From Verrucomicrobiaceae bacterium (GTDB lineage Bacteria; Verrucomicrobiota; Verrucomicrobiia; Verrucomicrobiales; Verrucomicrobiaceae): DNA of 64,000 nucleotides. The notes under the pieces are model-generated. The model was not told where the DNA came from, made no database searches, and saw only the letters and a program-made list of their open reading frames with translations. Below are positions 18,889 to 28,512 of the stretch, one piece after another. The first letter of the stretch is position 1. The number at the start of each line of letters is the position of its first letter. The stretch is taken from assembly GCA_019694165.1 (NCBI GenBank), contig JAIBCL010000001.1, positions 310,001 to 374,000 of the forward strand, read 5' to 3'. Both the position numbers and the translations under genes were made by a program.

Positions 18889-21800
18889 TTAGAATTGTTT
18901 GCCGCTCCAGGCCGCGATATCGGCGGCGTTTGGCATTTCAGGGTTCACATTGCGGATGCGCGCCAGATAGCTCGTGCGCGGACGCGTGCCGATGTACCTG
19001 AGCAGCTCGTAGTTCCTCGGCGAGTCTTTGAGCTTCACCACACGGCTGTCTTTGTTGGCGATGTCACCGAACTCAATGGCCTCAGCAGGGCACGCCTGCT
19101 GGCAGGCCACTTTTACGGAGTCCGTCGGGATGCGGAAGTTCTTCGAATCACGCTGCGTGCGCTTCTGGTTGATTTTCGCGGCCTCGAGACGCTGCACGCA
19201 GTAGGTGCACTTCTCGATCACACCGCGCATGCGGACGGTGACGTTCGGATTCTTCTGCAGTTGCAGGCTCTCTCTCATGCCGGTCTTGGAGGGCGTGGAG
19301 AGCGGTCCCCAGTAAAGCTCGTCGAGCGGACGCTTGTTGTAGTCGAACCAGTTGAAGCGGCGCGCGGTGTATGGGCAGTTGTTCGCGCAGTAGCGCGTGC
19401 CGATGCAGCGGTTGTATGCCATCGCATTGAGACCTTCTTCGGTGTGAACGGTGGCGTTCACCGGGCAGACGGTTTCGCAGGGCGCGGCCTCGCACTGCTG
19501 GCAGGCCACCGGCTGGTTCACCATTTCGGCAGTCTCAAGCTGCTCGGGCGTCGGATTGTCTTCACTCGACGTGCTTTCAGTTTCGGCACCGTGCCGGCCC
19601 CACTTTGGCACGGCAAAATAGCGGTCCATGCGGATCCATTGCATGATGCGGCCTTTGGCGACCTGGTCCTTGCCGACGACGGGAATGTTGTTCTCCGACT
19701 GGCAGGCGACGATGCAGGAGGCGCAGCCGATGCATTTGTTGAGGTCGATGGTCATGCCCCACTGGTGCGTGACGTCGTAATCGAAGCCCTCGGGATTCTC
19801 GGCGGTCTTCCGACCGACCTGGCCCTTGTAGAGCGAGATGTTCTGCGGGATGTGGGAATCCATGCCCGTCACCTGCGCGAAGCCAGGCTCCTTCTTGAAC
19901 TCCTCGGCGGTGGCCTCGCGGATGAAGGCGCGGCCTTCCATCGTGTTGTGCTCCTGCGTAATCGCGAGTTCGTAAACTTCGGCGAGCTTCTCCACCTTCG
20001 CGCCAGTCAGCACGTACTGATTTGCATCCTGGCGAAGGACGTAGCCATTGAAGCCGCGGCCCGCGTCGTTCGAGTCGGAGGCCACAAAGCCGAGCTTCTT
20101 CTGCCCATAACCGAGCTGCACGGTGATCGAATTTGCCACATGGCCCGGCGCTTCGAGCGCGGCGATCTCCAGCTTGGTCTCGCCGATCTTGATGCAAATC
20201 TTCTGGCCTTCCTTGAGTCCAAGGCCGCGGAACGTCGCCGAGCCGATGAGCGCGGCATTATCCCATGTGAGCTTTGTCACCGGATCGGGCGCTTCCTGCA
20301 GCCACGCATTGCTGATGTAACGGCCATCCCAGAGCGAAGAATCCGGCACGAGCACGACTTCGAGCGATTCCTTCGTCGGCGCGGCGGCGGAAGCTGCCTT
20401 TGACACGATGCCAGCGATGGCACCTGCATTGAGGGAACCGCCCTTCTGATAGGTCGATCCCTTCAAGAAGCCGTCGCGGAGGGTGAGGTTCCACTTCGTC
20501 TCGTCGATCCCGCCGGCGATTTTCCCGAAGGTCTCACGTACTGCGGCATAAGCGGCGTCTTCCACCGGAGCAGCCGGGGCAGCGGCGGGTGCCGCGGGAT
20601 CGGCCTTCTTTGGCGCTTCGGGACCAAGCTTCTTTTTCCCGAGCAGGGCGAGGAGCACTTCGATCTCTGACACGCCGCCGTAGAGAGGCTGGATCATCGG
20701 CTGGGTCACCGAGTAGGTGCCGTCAGCCGTACGGATGTCGCCCCATGCTTCAAGCGGATGTGCCGCCGGCAGATGCAGCGTCGCGCCCCGCGCGGTGGCA
20801 TTCGGCAGATGGCCCCAGTGGATGACGGAAACCTTCTTCTCAGCGAGCAGCGCCCTCAACCCCTCGGCATTCGGAGCGTCGTAGAACAGATCGGCGGCCG
20901 TAAGCGAGATGACCGTGTTGATCTTGCCCTCCTTGATCGACTCGACGAGTTCCGCCAGCGTGCCGGCTTCGGGCATCGCATCGGTCTTCACCAAATCGAT
21001 CACTGTGCCGAAAGCGCCAAGCGCATGGTTCGCCGCCGCAACGAGCGCGTGAACTTCCGCACCGTATCGCGAGCCGCCAAGCACGACGGCCTTGCCCTGG
21101 AACTTCTTCAAATCCTCCGCTGCGCGCTTCACCCACGTCTGCAAATCCGTCGGAGCCGTGGCCGCGAGCGCCGACACCTGCGTGCCTCCGAGTTCGGATG
21201 CGAGAAGCGCCGCCGCAACCGGAATCATGCTGGCGGCCAGGGGCTTGCGATGATCCGCAAACCCGCCGGTCACCGTGTAGCGGTTTTCGAGCGCGTAGAG
21301 ACGATTCATGCCCTCGACACCTTTTTCCGCATCGCGATTGGCCATGAACTCCTTCACGGAATCCACGCCGACTGGATCGATGCCCAGGAAATCGCAGTCG
21401 AGAGAGAAGACGCGCAGCGCCTTGCTCAAGTTCACCACGGGCTGCACTCCGGCACCGAACAACTGGGCGTTGGCTGTCCTCAAGGCATCGCGGCTGATCG
21501 CCTCATAGGTGACCACCTGGACCTGCGGATACGCCGCCTTCACCTGCCCGAGCAGCGTCGCCGCCGTCGGTGAAGAATTCGCGCCAGTGACAAGCGCCAA
21601 GCCCTGACCGCCGTTCGATTTCGCCTTGGCAGCCAATTCGGCGATCGCCTTGTTCACGCCACCCCAGCCCGCGCCGTGACCGCCTTTGAGCGGACGCTGC
21701 GAGCGGGCGGGATCATAAAGATCAAGGATGGATGCCTGCGTGAACGCATCCAGGCCGCCGTTCGCCGTCGGGTGCAATGGATTGCCTGCGAGTTGGGTCG

Positions 21801-22158
21801 GACGGCCTTCGTGCGTGGTGACCACCAACGGTTGCGCACCGCCGGTCGGTTTCGCAATCGCCGTCGCGTAGAGCAAGGGCTTGCCCGGGATCACCCACTC
21901 GACGTGCTTCGTATAAGGCAGGATGTTCACCAGCGGACGACGGCAGCTCGCAAGCCCCATCATGCCGAAGCTTGCGCCCATGATCTTGAGGAAATCGCGG
22001 CGCGAGTTTTCTCGTTCGCCTTCGTCCATCGTGTCGCCGGCCGGGAATTCGACGCCCAGCTTGTTCATGAACTCCGAGCGGCGCTCAAGCTCGCCCACGC
22101 TACGCCAGTAGCGGCGGCCAGTCTTTGGTTCCTGCGGATGTTGCCAGATGCGTTTCAT
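18889..22158 (-). CDS. actB: alternative complex III iron-sulphur/molybdopterin-like subunit ActB
   Basis: 1089 residues. A Tat-type leader motif lies in 'SRRDFLKIMGASFG' after the ~50-residue preamble typical of ActB. Residues about 80-740 form a molybdopterin-oxidoreductase-like domain, which in ActB carries no cofactor. The C-terminal part holds four ferredoxin-type cysteine groups: 'CIGCASCIVAC', 'CQQCEAAPCETVCP', 'CIGTRYCANNCP' and 'CTYCVQR' with 'ACQQACP'. These build the Fe-S wire between the quinol site and the haems. A Pro/Ala linker near residues 515-530 is probably lineage-specific. The gene lies 24 nt after actA. Confidence 0.94.
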   Translation of the reverse strand: MKRIWQHPQEPKTGRRYWRSVGELERRSEFMNKLGVEFPAGDTMDEGERENSRRDFLKIMGASFGMMGLASCRRPLVNILPYTKHVEWVIPGKPLLYATAIAKPTGGAQPLVVTTHEGRPTQLAGNPLHPTANGGLDAFTQASILDLYDPARSQRPLKGGHGAGWGGVNKAIAELAAKAKSNGGQGLALVTGANSSPTAATLLGQVKAAYPQVQVVTYEAISRDALRTANAQLFGAGVQPVVNLSKALRVFSLDCDFLGIDPVGVDSVKEFMANRDAEKGVEGMNRLYALENRYTVTGGFADHRKPLAASMIPVAAALLASELGGTQVSALAATAPTDLQTWVKRAAEDLKKFQGKAVVLGGSRYGAEVHALVAAANHALGAFGTVIDLVKTDAMPEAGTLAELVESIKEGKINTVISLTAADLFYDAPNAEGLRALLAEKKVSVIHWGHLPNATARGATLHLPAAHPLEAWGDIRTADGTYSVTQPMIQPLYGGVSEIEVLLALLGKKKLGPEAPKKADPAAPAAAPAAPVEDAAYAAVRETFGKIAGGIDETKWNLTLRDGFLKGSTYQKGGSLNAGAIAGIVSKAASAAAPTKESLEVVLVPDSSLWDGRYISNAWLQEAPDPVTKLTWDNAALIGSATFRGLGLKEGQKICIKIGETKLEIAALEAPGHVANSITVQLGYGQKKLGFVASDSNDAGRGFNGYVLRQDANQYVLTGAKVEKLAEVYELAITQEHNTMEGRAFIREATAEEFKKEPGFAQVTGMDSHIPQNISLYKGQVGRKTAENPEGFDYDVTHQWGMTIDLNKCIGCASCIVACQSENNIPVVGKDQVAKGRIMQWIRMDRYFAVPKWGRHGAETESTSSEDNPTPEQLETAEMVNQPVACQQCEAAPCETVCPVNATVHTEEGLNAMAYNRCIGTRYCANNCPYTARRFNWFDYNKRPLDELYWGPLSTPSKTGMRESLQLQKNPNVTVRMRGVIEKCTYCVQRLEAAKINQKRTQRDSKNFRIPTDSVKVACQQACPAEAIEFGDIANKDSRVVKLKDSPRNYELLRYIGTRPRTSYLARIRNVNPEMPNAADIAAWSGKQF

Positions 22159-22182
22159 GAAAAAAGTCTTTCCTCGCGTGGT

Positions 22183-22998
22183 TTAGCGGTGACAGGCCGC
22201 GCATGATTCCGGCGGCTGGATCTGCCAGTGTTTCTTAAGCTGCAGCCCCACTTCCTTCTGTGCCACCTGCCCGCCGTAGGCCTTTTCCGCGAGTTCCACC
22301 AGCCCCTTCACGTCCGCCGGCACCTGATCCAAACTCCTGCCTCCCGGGATCTCCGCCGCGATCTCCGCCGGCTTCACGCCCTTGTCGAGCAGGCTCTTGT
22401 AAAAGGCCGCACGGTCGAGCTGCCCGGCGTTGTAGTTCAAGTTGGTGATCTGTTCGAGCGGCCGGAGGTTCAGCTCCGGATTCCGGTGGCAGTCGAGACA
22501 CCAGCCCATGGACAGCGGCTGATCGTGGCGCACGACTTCCATCTCGTTGATCTTTCCGTGGCACGAGACGCAGGACACACCACGGTTCACATGCACAGAG
22601 TGATTGAAATACGCGTAATCGGGAAGCTTGTGGACCTTGACCCAAGGTATCGGCTGCCCGCTGGCCTCAGCCTGCATGACTTTTTCCAGCTTCGGGCTGT
22701 TCGAACGGATATTCCCCTTCCCTACGCCGTGGCAATTGAAGCAAGTCTGATTGGTCGGCACGTTCGAGTGTCCGGAAGCCTCGACGAACGAGTGGCAGTA
22801 CCGGCAGTCGAGCCCAAGCTGGCCGGCGTGGATTTTGTGCGAGAAAGGCACCGGCTGCGTCGGCTCGTAACCCACCCGCGTGTATTTGGGCGTGAAATAA
22901 TAGGTCACCCCCAAGGTGACCCCGACCAGAATGAAGCATAGCGCGATGGCAAGCTTGAGAGGCAGCCAGTTGGTCCAACGCGGAAAGAAGTTACCCAT
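22183..22998 (-). CDS. actA: alternative complex III pentahaem cytochrome c subunit ActA
   Basis: 271 residues from the ATG at 22998, first gene of the respiratory run. One anchor helix (about 17-36) is followed by five CxxCH motifs: CRYCH, CFNCH, CVSCH, CLDCH and a C-terminal CAACH. Conserved wording 'QPVPFSHKIHAGQLGLDCRYCH' and 'SMGWCLDCHR' matches ActA. It receives electrons from the ActB clusters. A longer frame to 23079 is rejected. Upstream is a good promoter candidate and a perfect palindrome (separate entries). Confidence 0.95.
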   Translation of the reverse strand: MGNFFPRWTNWLPLKLAIALCFILVGVTLGVTYYFTPKYTRVGYEPTQPVPFSHKIHAGQLGLDCRYCHSFVEASGHSNVPTNQTCFNCHGVGKGNIRSNSPKLEKVMQAEASGQPIPWVKVHKLPDYAYFNHSVHVNRGVSCVSCHGKINEMEVVRHDQPLSMGWCLDCHRNPELNLRPLEQITNLNYNAGQLDRAAFYKSLLDKGVKPAEIAAEIPGGRSLDQVPADVKGLVELAEKAYGGQVAQKEVGLQLKKHWQIQPPESCAACHR

Positions 22999-23020
22999 AG
23001 TCTTCGGTTTCGGAGAAGTG

Positions 23021-23040
23021 CTTGTGAAATTTTTCACAAG
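23021..23040. promoter_or_regulatory. perfect palindrome of CRP/FNR-family operator form upstream of actA
   Basis: CTTGTGAAA and TTTCACAAG are perfect 9-nt arms around two bases; the core fits TGTGA-N6-TCACA, the classical CRP-family operator spacing. It lies 23-42 nt upstream of the actA start codon and just downstream of the predicted -10, so binding there would be expected to repress, or the element could act as an RNA hairpin. No regulator gene is in the window. Confidence 0.6.
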
Positions 23041-23048
23041 GCGCGCCG

Positions 23049-23076
23049 ATAGTACAAAGCACGCCATCCTTTGCAA
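23049..23076 (-). promoter_or_regulatory. candidate sigma70-type promoter of the act-cox run
   Basis: Read on the minus strand, TTGCAA (23076-23071) and TACTAT (23054-23049) are separated by 16 nt. This puts a start site near 23042, about 44 nt upstream of actA and at the edge of the palindrome. The region is AT-rich relative to its surroundings. No other minus-strand promoter of this quality is evident before coxB. Confidence 0.45.
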
Positions 23077-23283
23077 CAAAGGAAATCAAATTTTTTCCAT
23101 CATCGCGCAAATGACGCCGCAAAAAAGCAGTGCACGAACCGACAGCGCGCGGTCCAGTACCTTTTCGAGGAACCCACACATCGCGCCTGCACGTCGCATA
23201 CGCCGGAAGCCTGACAAGCGCACCGTTGCACTTCCCACCATCGCGGGCACTTTCGCGTCGCCAACCAACCCACGATCACCCAG

Positions 23284-23667
23284 ATGAAATCAACACTGCT
23301 CACCCTCGCCGTCACCATGCTTCTCACCCTCACCGCCGCGGCGAGCGAAGCCCTGCCCTTCGGCGTCACGCTCGGCGGTCAGGCCGCCAAAGACGGCTCG
23401 CCCTTTGCCAGCATCGAAAAACCGGTCGCCAACAACGCGGAACTCGTCGTCGCCGGCAAGGCTGACATCATCATCGTGAACGTCACTCCCGCAGATGCCA
23501 AGGGCAATCCAAAGGAAGGTGCCACGCCCGTCGTCATTCTGCTTCAAGGCACCAGCAAGACCACTCTGGACAAGACGCTCGACGGTCAGAAGCTTGCCGC
23601 TGGCAAGTACGCGATGAACGTCACCATGGATGGCAAGACAGCGCTGCTCACCTTTGCCATCCAGTGA
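23284..23667 (+). CDS. small secreted protein of unknown function
   Basis: 127 residues with a clear signal peptide ([20 protein letters not shown], cleavage near ASEA). The mature part is a compact beta-rich domain ('[21 protein letters not shown]', '[20 protein letters not shown]') with no cysteines or catalytic motif. It is divergent from actA across a 285-nt intergenic region and 69 nt before the DUF1553 gene. No family recognised. Confidence 0.65.
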   Translation: MKSTLLTLAVTMLLTLTAAASEALPFGVTLGGQAAKDGSPFASIEKPVANNAELVVAGKADIIIVNVTPADAKGNPKEGATPVVILLQGTSKTTLDKTLDGQKLAAGKYAMNVTMDGKTALLTFAIQ

Positions 23668-23736
23668 CACCCTGCACGCGCCTGATCCGCGCACTGAAAG
23701 ACGATTGCAAAGCCGCCCGTTCTGCCTGGGCACTTC

Positions 23737-26679
23737 ATGGCGGACCGCCTTTCTCCACTCACCATCGCGTTCATCGCCGTCACCCTGCAGCCGGTGCCGG
23801 CCGCCGAAGACGGCACGGCATTCTTCGAATCGCGCATCCGTCCGCTGTTCGCGGACCACTGCCAGCAATGCCACGGCCCGGAAAAGCAAAAGGGTGGCTT
23901 GCGCCTGGACTCGCGCGAGGCATGGCGGCGCGGAGGTGACTCTGGCGCACCCGTCGTGGCAGGCAAGCCGGAGGCCAGCCTCTTGATGAAAGCCGTCGGC
24001 TATTCCGACCGCGATCTGAAGATGCCGCCGAAGAAAAAGCTCGCCGCCTCGGAGGTTGCCGATCTGGAGAGATGGATCAAACTCGGCGCACCCGATCCGC
24101 GCGACGCGCCCGCCAGCAGTGGAATCGTCCGCGCAAGACAGAAGGGCCTGAGCGTCGAGGAGGGCCGCGCGTTCTGGTCATTCAAACCGCTCCAGCCCCG
24201 CGAGCCGCCACCGGTGAAGAACAAAGCCTGGCCGCGCAATGAGATTGACCACTTCATCCTCGCGAAACTCGAGGAGAAGGGTCTGGTGCCCGCGGCCGAT
24301 GCCGCGCCTGACGTGCTGCGCCGCAGGCTGGCCTTTGATCTCACGGGCCTTCCTCCATCCGCGGCTGATGCGTCCGACCCGGCCGCGCTCATTTCAAAAC
24401 ACCTTTCATCCCCCGCCTTCGCCGAGCGCTGGACCTCGCATTGGCTCGACCTTGCGCGTTTCGCCGAATCATCAGGGGGCGGGCGCACGTTGCCGTTCAA
24501 GGACGCCTGGCGGTACCGCGATTATGTCCTCGAATCCATCGGCGACGATCTGCCTGTGAACCGTTTCATCACCGAGCAGATCGCCGGCGATCTTTTGCCT
24601 CATGCAAACGCAGCCGAGGCTCGCCGGCACATCACCGCCACCGGCTTCCTCACGCTCGGTGCCACGAACTACGAAGAGCAGGACAAGCAGATGCTGCGCA
24701 TGGACATCGTCGATGAGCAGCTCGACACCATCGGCAAATCCTTCCTCGGCATGACGCTCGGCTGTGCGCGCTGCCACGATCACAAGTTCGACCCCATCCC
24801 CACCCGTGATTATTACGCCCTCGCCGGCATCCTGCGCAGCACGCGCACGCTGAAGAACTACACCGACAACGTCGCGCACTGGATCGACACGCCGCTGCCG
24901 CTCGACGGTGACGACGATGCAAAGACGGCGGCAGCCGAAGCGCGGCTCGAAGTCCTCAAGAAAAAGATATCCACGCTCAAAGACCAGCTCCGCAGCAGTG
25001 GCGGCGATCTAAGGCGAAGCGGCAGGAAACCCGTCGCCGTAACCGACCTCCCTGGCATCGTCATCGACGACGCCGAAGCGATGAAAGTCGGCGACTGGGT
25101 TCACTCGACCCGCGTGAAGCCCTTCGTCGGTCAAGGCTATGTGCACGACGAAGGGCAGCCCAAGGGCACGATGACGATCTCCTTCACACCGAAAATTCCT
25201 GCCACCGGCCGCTACGAAGTGCGCCTCGCCTACAATGCCGGCCCCTCACGGTCCGAGCGGGTCGCCGTCACCGTCTTCCATGCCGACGGCGAAGAACTCG
25301 TCGCCGTCAACGAAAAGACCGAGACGCTCGAAGGACTTGCCATCGCCACGCTTGGCACTTTTCGCTTCGAGGACAGCGGCCAGGGATACGTGCTCATCTC
25401 GAACGGCGGCTCCGAAGGCATCGTCAGCGTCGATGCCGTGCAGTTCGTCCCCGAGGCCACCGCCGCCGACCTCGCGAAGGCAGCCGGCTCCGGCAAGGAC
25501 TCCGCTCTCAAAACGCAGCTAAGCGCGCTCGAAAAGGAGTTCAAGGAACTCGACAAATCCTCGCCGAAACGCCCGGAGGCCATGAGCGTGGCGGAGGATG
25601 CCAGGCCCGAAGACTGCCCCGTCCACATTCGCGGCAGCATCCGCAATCTCGGCGCCACCGTCCCGCGCGGCTTCCTCCAGGTGACGCTGAAACCCGGCGA
25701 GTCCCCTGCCCTGCCTGCGGATCAGAGCGGTCGCCTCCAATTCGCACGCTGGCTCACGTCCGACGCCAATCCGCTCACCGCCCGCGTCTATGTAAACAGA
25801 GTCTGGCAGTGGCTCATTGGCAGCGGCATCGTCCGCACCTCCGAGAATTTCGGCACCACAGGCGAAGCACCCTCACATCCTGAACTCCTCGACTACCTCA
25901 CCGCCCGCTTTATCCGCGATGGCTGGAGCACCAAGAAGCTCGTGAAGCTGATCGTAAGTTCGCGAACTTATCAAATGAGCAGCGGAGGAGCTGATGATGG
26001 AAAATTGATGGTTGATGGCAAGAACTTCAAAGGCAGCTCCAACCCAGGCTATCAACCATCCGCGGTCAACCATCGACTCCCCGCCACTGACCCCGACAAC
26101 CGCCTCCTCTCGCACATGAACCGCAAGCGGCTCGATGCCGAATGCATCCGCGATGCCATCCTCGTGGCAGCCGGCACCCTGGATGCAAAATTCGGCGGGC
26201 AAAACATGACCTCGGGCAGCGTGGACTCAAACGCCGCCGCCACCCAGAATCTCGAATACAGCTTCGTTTACACCGACACCCGCCGCAGCCTCTACACACC
26301 GGCGTTCCGAAACGTGCGCCATCCCCTTTTCGAAGTCTTCGACTTCGCTGATGTCAACCAGCCCATCACCCAGCGCACCACCAGCACCATCGCCCCGCAG
26401 GCGCTCTTCCTCACCAATCACAGCTTCGTCATCGATCAGGCCCGTGCCGCCGCCGATCATCTGCTTGCGGCAAAAGACCTCGCCACGGATCGCGCACGCA
26501 TCGAACACGCATGGTGCGTGTCCCTGTCCCGTCCGCCGACTGAGAACGAGCACGCCCTCTCCCTCGACTTCCTCGAAGCCTCCATCTCCGGCAACGCCAC
26601 CGCTGACGAAAAACGCGACACCTGGGCACGCCTCATCCAGGCCATCTGGAGCACTCCCGAGTTCCGCTTCTTAAAGTGA
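23737..26679 (+). CDS. secreted PSCyt1-DUF1549-DUF1553 protein with golvesin-like domain
   Basis: 980 residues. After a short signal-like N-terminus comes a planctomycete-type cytochrome c domain (PSCyt1; haem motif in '[19 protein letters not shown]'), DUF1549 (about 165-380), a golvesin C-terminal-like beta domain (about 435-570), and DUF1553 (about 665-975). Such proteins are abundant in Planctomycetes and Verrucomicrobia, usually near sulfatases or DUF1501 genes, and are thought to act in extracytoplasmic polysaccharide breakdown. A palindromic repeat is inserted in frame near residues 751-782, between 'SSRTYQMSS' and '[18 protein letters not shown]', which are normally almost adjacent. 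A strong hairpin begins at the stop codon. Confidence 0.9.
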   Translation: MADRLSPLTIAFIAVTLQPVPAAEDGTAFFESRIRPLFADHCQQCHGPEKQKGGLRLDSREAWRRGGDSGAPVVAGKPEASLLMKAVGYSDRDLKMPPKKKLAASEVADLERWIKLGAPDPRDAPASSGIVRARQKGLSVEEGRAFWSFKPLQPREPPPVKNKAWPRNEIDHFILAKLEEKGLVPAADAAPDVLRRRLAFDLTGLPPSAADASDPAALISKHLSSPAFAERWTSHWLDLARFAESSGGGRTLPFKDAWRYRDYVLESIGDDLPVNRFITEQIAGDLLPHANAAEARRHITATGFLTLGATNYEEQDKQMLRMDIVDEQLDTIGKSFLGMTLGCARCHDHKFDPIPTRDYYALAGILRSTRTLKNYTDNVAHWIDTPLPLDGDDDAKTAAAEARLEVLKKKISTLKDQLRSSGGDLRRSGRKPVAVTDLPGIVIDDAEAMKVGDWVHSTRVKPFVGQGYVHDEGQPKGTMTISFTPKIPATGRYEVRLAYNAGPSRSERVAVTVFHADGEELVAVNEKTETLEGLAIATLGTFRFEDSGQGYVLISNGGSEGIVSVDAVQFVPEATAADLAKAAGSGKDSALKTQLSALEKEFKELDKSSPKRPEAMSVAEDARPEDCPVHIRGSIRNLGATVPRGFLQVTLKPGESPALPADQSGRLQFARWLTSDANPLTARVYVNRVWQWLIGSGIVRTSENFGTTGEAPSHPELLDYLTARFIRDGWSTKKLVKLIVSSRTYQMSSGGADDGKLMVDGKNFKGSSNPGYQPSAVNHRLPATDPDNRLLSHMNRKRLDAECIRDAILVAAGTLDAKFGGQNMTSGSVDSNAAATQNLEYSFVYTDTRRSLYTPAFRNVRHPLFEVFDFADVNQPITQRTTSTIAPQALFLTNHSFVIDQARAAADHLLAAKDLATDRARIEHAWCVSLSRPPTENEHALSLDFLEASISGNATADEKRDTWARLIQAIWSTPEFRFLK
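25987..26080. repeat. palindromic repeat inserted in frame in the DUF1553 gene
   Basis: Arms 25987-26019 (ending gatggttgatggc) and 26047-26080 (starting ggctatcaaccatcc) are reverse complements over about 33 nt with scattered mismatches, around a 27-nt centre. The insert adds about 31 codons without a stop and keeps the reading frame. Related 'gatggttgatgg' wording appears in intergenic DNA near 2540-2550 and 3030-3055. Confidence 0.75.
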
Positions 26680-26720
26680 CGACGGGAATCCGGTCCGCTG
26701 CGGATTCATCAGCCGTCGTC
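26678..26720 (+). terminator. hairpin at the end of the DUF1553 gene
   Basis: GACGACGG (26678-26685) pairs with CCGTCGTC (26713-26720), and inside it GAATCCG (26686-26692) pairs with CGGATTC (26701-26707), giving about 15 bp of stem with a 5-nt bulge on one side. It overlaps the TGA stop at 26677-26679. There is no following T-run, so it may be a repeat or an RNA-stability element rather than a classical terminator. Confidence 0.55.
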
Positions 26721-27160
26721 TCGCAGTTCCTGGTCATTCAGGTTCTCTCCCGCCCCTCCTTGTTGTTCTTGTTGCATCGCGACCAAGTTTTTGGATAGAC
26801 AATTGGATCGCGTCTGTGTATCCCCGAATGCGACAGGCCCAATAAATCCAAAAATGCAGTCATGAATGCTCCCGCACCATTCAGTCCACTGTCCGTGCAC
26901 ACCTTGAGCCGCCCTTTGATGGCGGTCGGCTGCCGGTCGTCAAGAAACCGAACCGGCCAGCTTCCCGGGCCATAGATCACTGCACCGCTGCGATCTTGCT
27001 CCCGTAGCCGGAAAGACCGCCGCCCGCTGTTCATCGACGGCCTGCGCGGTGTCATGCGTGATGCCAGCCCTCCTCCGCGTCCTGCCTCCTTCTCTCACCT
27101 CACACCAGCGGTTGAATTTCAAAACCCAAACATCACAAGAGAAAGTCACACGAGAAGATC
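26721..27160. other. 440-nt intergenic region before the CHAT/WXG locus
   Basis: No credible coding frame. A 105-codon minus-strand frame (26738-27055) has mixed composition, no recognisable motif and no ribosome-binding site. The last 100 nt before 27161 are comparatively A-rich, ending 'cacgagaagatc' before the ATG, and probably hold the promoter and leader of the locus; I could not fix a -10/-35 pair. Confidence 0.4.
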
Positions 27161-28387
27161 ATGAAAACCAAATCAGGCAAACCGATGCGCATTTGTTTCG
27201 ACCGCATCATTCCGGCGACGATGCCCGAGGCCCGGCATCTGGCACGTCGTCACGACATCCATCTCGCGCGTCTCGGCGCACCGAACGCTCGCGAGGTCTT
27301 GGCCGACATCGATCCCGATGCGCCCGGCCCCATTGGCGGCAGGCGCATGGCGCTCATCAATTCCCGCAAGTGGGACAATGGCTCCACGCTGCGCTGCCGG
27401 TTCCTCGAGGGATCGAAGAAACAGCAGGAGGCCGTGATTCGCCACGCAAAGGAGTGGATGAAGTACGCGAACATCAACATCGAGTTCGTGAAATCCGGCG
27501 CGGCGGAAGTGCGCATCGCCTTCAAAGACGATGGCTCGTGGTCGGCCATCGGCAGGGACGCGCTGGTCGAGAGCTACTTTCCGAAGCACGGCTCGACGAT
27601 GAACTTCGGCTGGATTTTCGACAACACCGCCGATGCCGTCAGCCGCGCCGTGGTGCTCCATGAGTTCGGCCACGCGCTCGGCTGCATTCATGAACACCAG
27701 AGTCCGAAGCAGACGCTGAAGTGGAACAAGCAGAAGGTGTACGAAGTCTTCTCCGGCTCGCCGAACTACTGGAGCAAGGAGGAGATCGACTCGAACGTGC
27801 TGCAGAAGTACTCCGCCAAGGGAACGTCCGCGACGATCTTCGATCCCGACTCGATCATGCTCTACCAGTTCGATTCGGAACTCTTCACCAACGGCAAGGC
27901 GACGCACGAAAACACCGAACTCTCCGCGCTCGACATCAAGATGATCGGCGAGATGTACCCCGGAGTGAAGCCTCCGAAGGCTGCCGCCGAAAGCGGAGGT
28001 GGACGCCGCGCTTCATCGATGGCCGTCGTCACGTCCGCTGCGGCGCCGTCCGTGGAAGCTGGCAACGTGGTGGTGCGGTTCTTCTGGGAGCACACTCCCC
28101 TGGCGGTGCGCGACCGCATCGGTGATCCCCGCAGAGCCTCGTGGGCCGGCAGTGTGCTGCGCCTGCGCATGCATCAGACCGTGCTCGCCAGCCGCGCTGC
28201 GCAAAATGAAAAGCAGATCAAGGCGCGCTGCCTGGAACTTGTGACGGCGTGTGAAAACGCCGGCGCGTCTTACGAACCTGGCGTCACTCGCGCCTCCGCC
28301 CTTGCCATGTTTCGTGAAGTCCTCGGCGCCGGCGACAAAAGCGTGGACGATGTGCTCGATGCCGTGGAGGCATGCTACGAGTTCTGA
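27161..28387 (+). CDS. zinc metallopeptidase, astacin/matrixin-like (metzincin)
   Basis: 408 residues. The metzincin zinc site is complete: 'HEFGHALGCIHEHQSP' gives H167-E168-xx-H171 and H177, followed by Glu as in astacins. The Met-turn is 'DSIMLYQF' (M233). The N-terminal 100 residues resemble the pro/upstream part seen in bacterial astacin-like proteins ('RKWDNGSTLRCRFLEG' opens the catalytic domain). A C-terminal helical extension (about 300-408) is of unknown function. There is no signal peptide, so it is either cytoplasmic or exported by a non-Sec route. It is the first gene of the collinear CHAT/WXG100/FtsK locus. Confidence 0.85.
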   Translation: MKTKSGKPMRICFDRIIPATMPEARHLARRHDIHLARLGAPNAREVLADIDPDAPGPIGGRRMALINSRKWDNGSTLRCRFLEGSKKQQEAVIRHAKEWMKYANINIEFVKSGAAEVRIAFKDDGSWSAIGRDALVESYFPKHGSTMNFGWIFDNTADAVSRAVVLHEFGHALGCIHEHQSPKQTLKWNKQKVYEVFSGSPNYWSKEEIDSNVLQKYSAKGTSATIFDPDSIMLYQFDSELFTNGKATHENTELSALDIKMIGEMYPGVKPPKAAAESGGGRRASSMAVVTSAAAPSVEAGNVVVRFFWEHTPLAVRDRIGDPRRASWAGSVLRLRMHQTVLASRAAQNEKQIKARCLELVTACENAGASYEPGVTRASALAMFREVLGAGDKSVDDVLDAVEACYEF

Positions 28388-28512
28388 GGGATGCTTGTTC
28401 CACCGAAGAACTTCAAAGCCGGAGAGACATTGCCCGCGTTGTTTCGCCGAAAGGCCCGGGAGTCCAGACAGTTCTGGAGTTCCAGTCCAACAAACCCATC
28501 AACCGATCACTT

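Noticed and set aside
26738-27055. Minus-strand 105-codon frame in the gap before the metallopeptidase
   Set aside because: No motif, no ribosome-binding site, mixed composition; treated as intergenic.
28372-28512. N-terminal extension of the 4-TM protein starting inside the metallopeptidase gene
   Set aside because: The 47 extra residues read like translated gap DNA; the ATG at 28513 gives a normal start.
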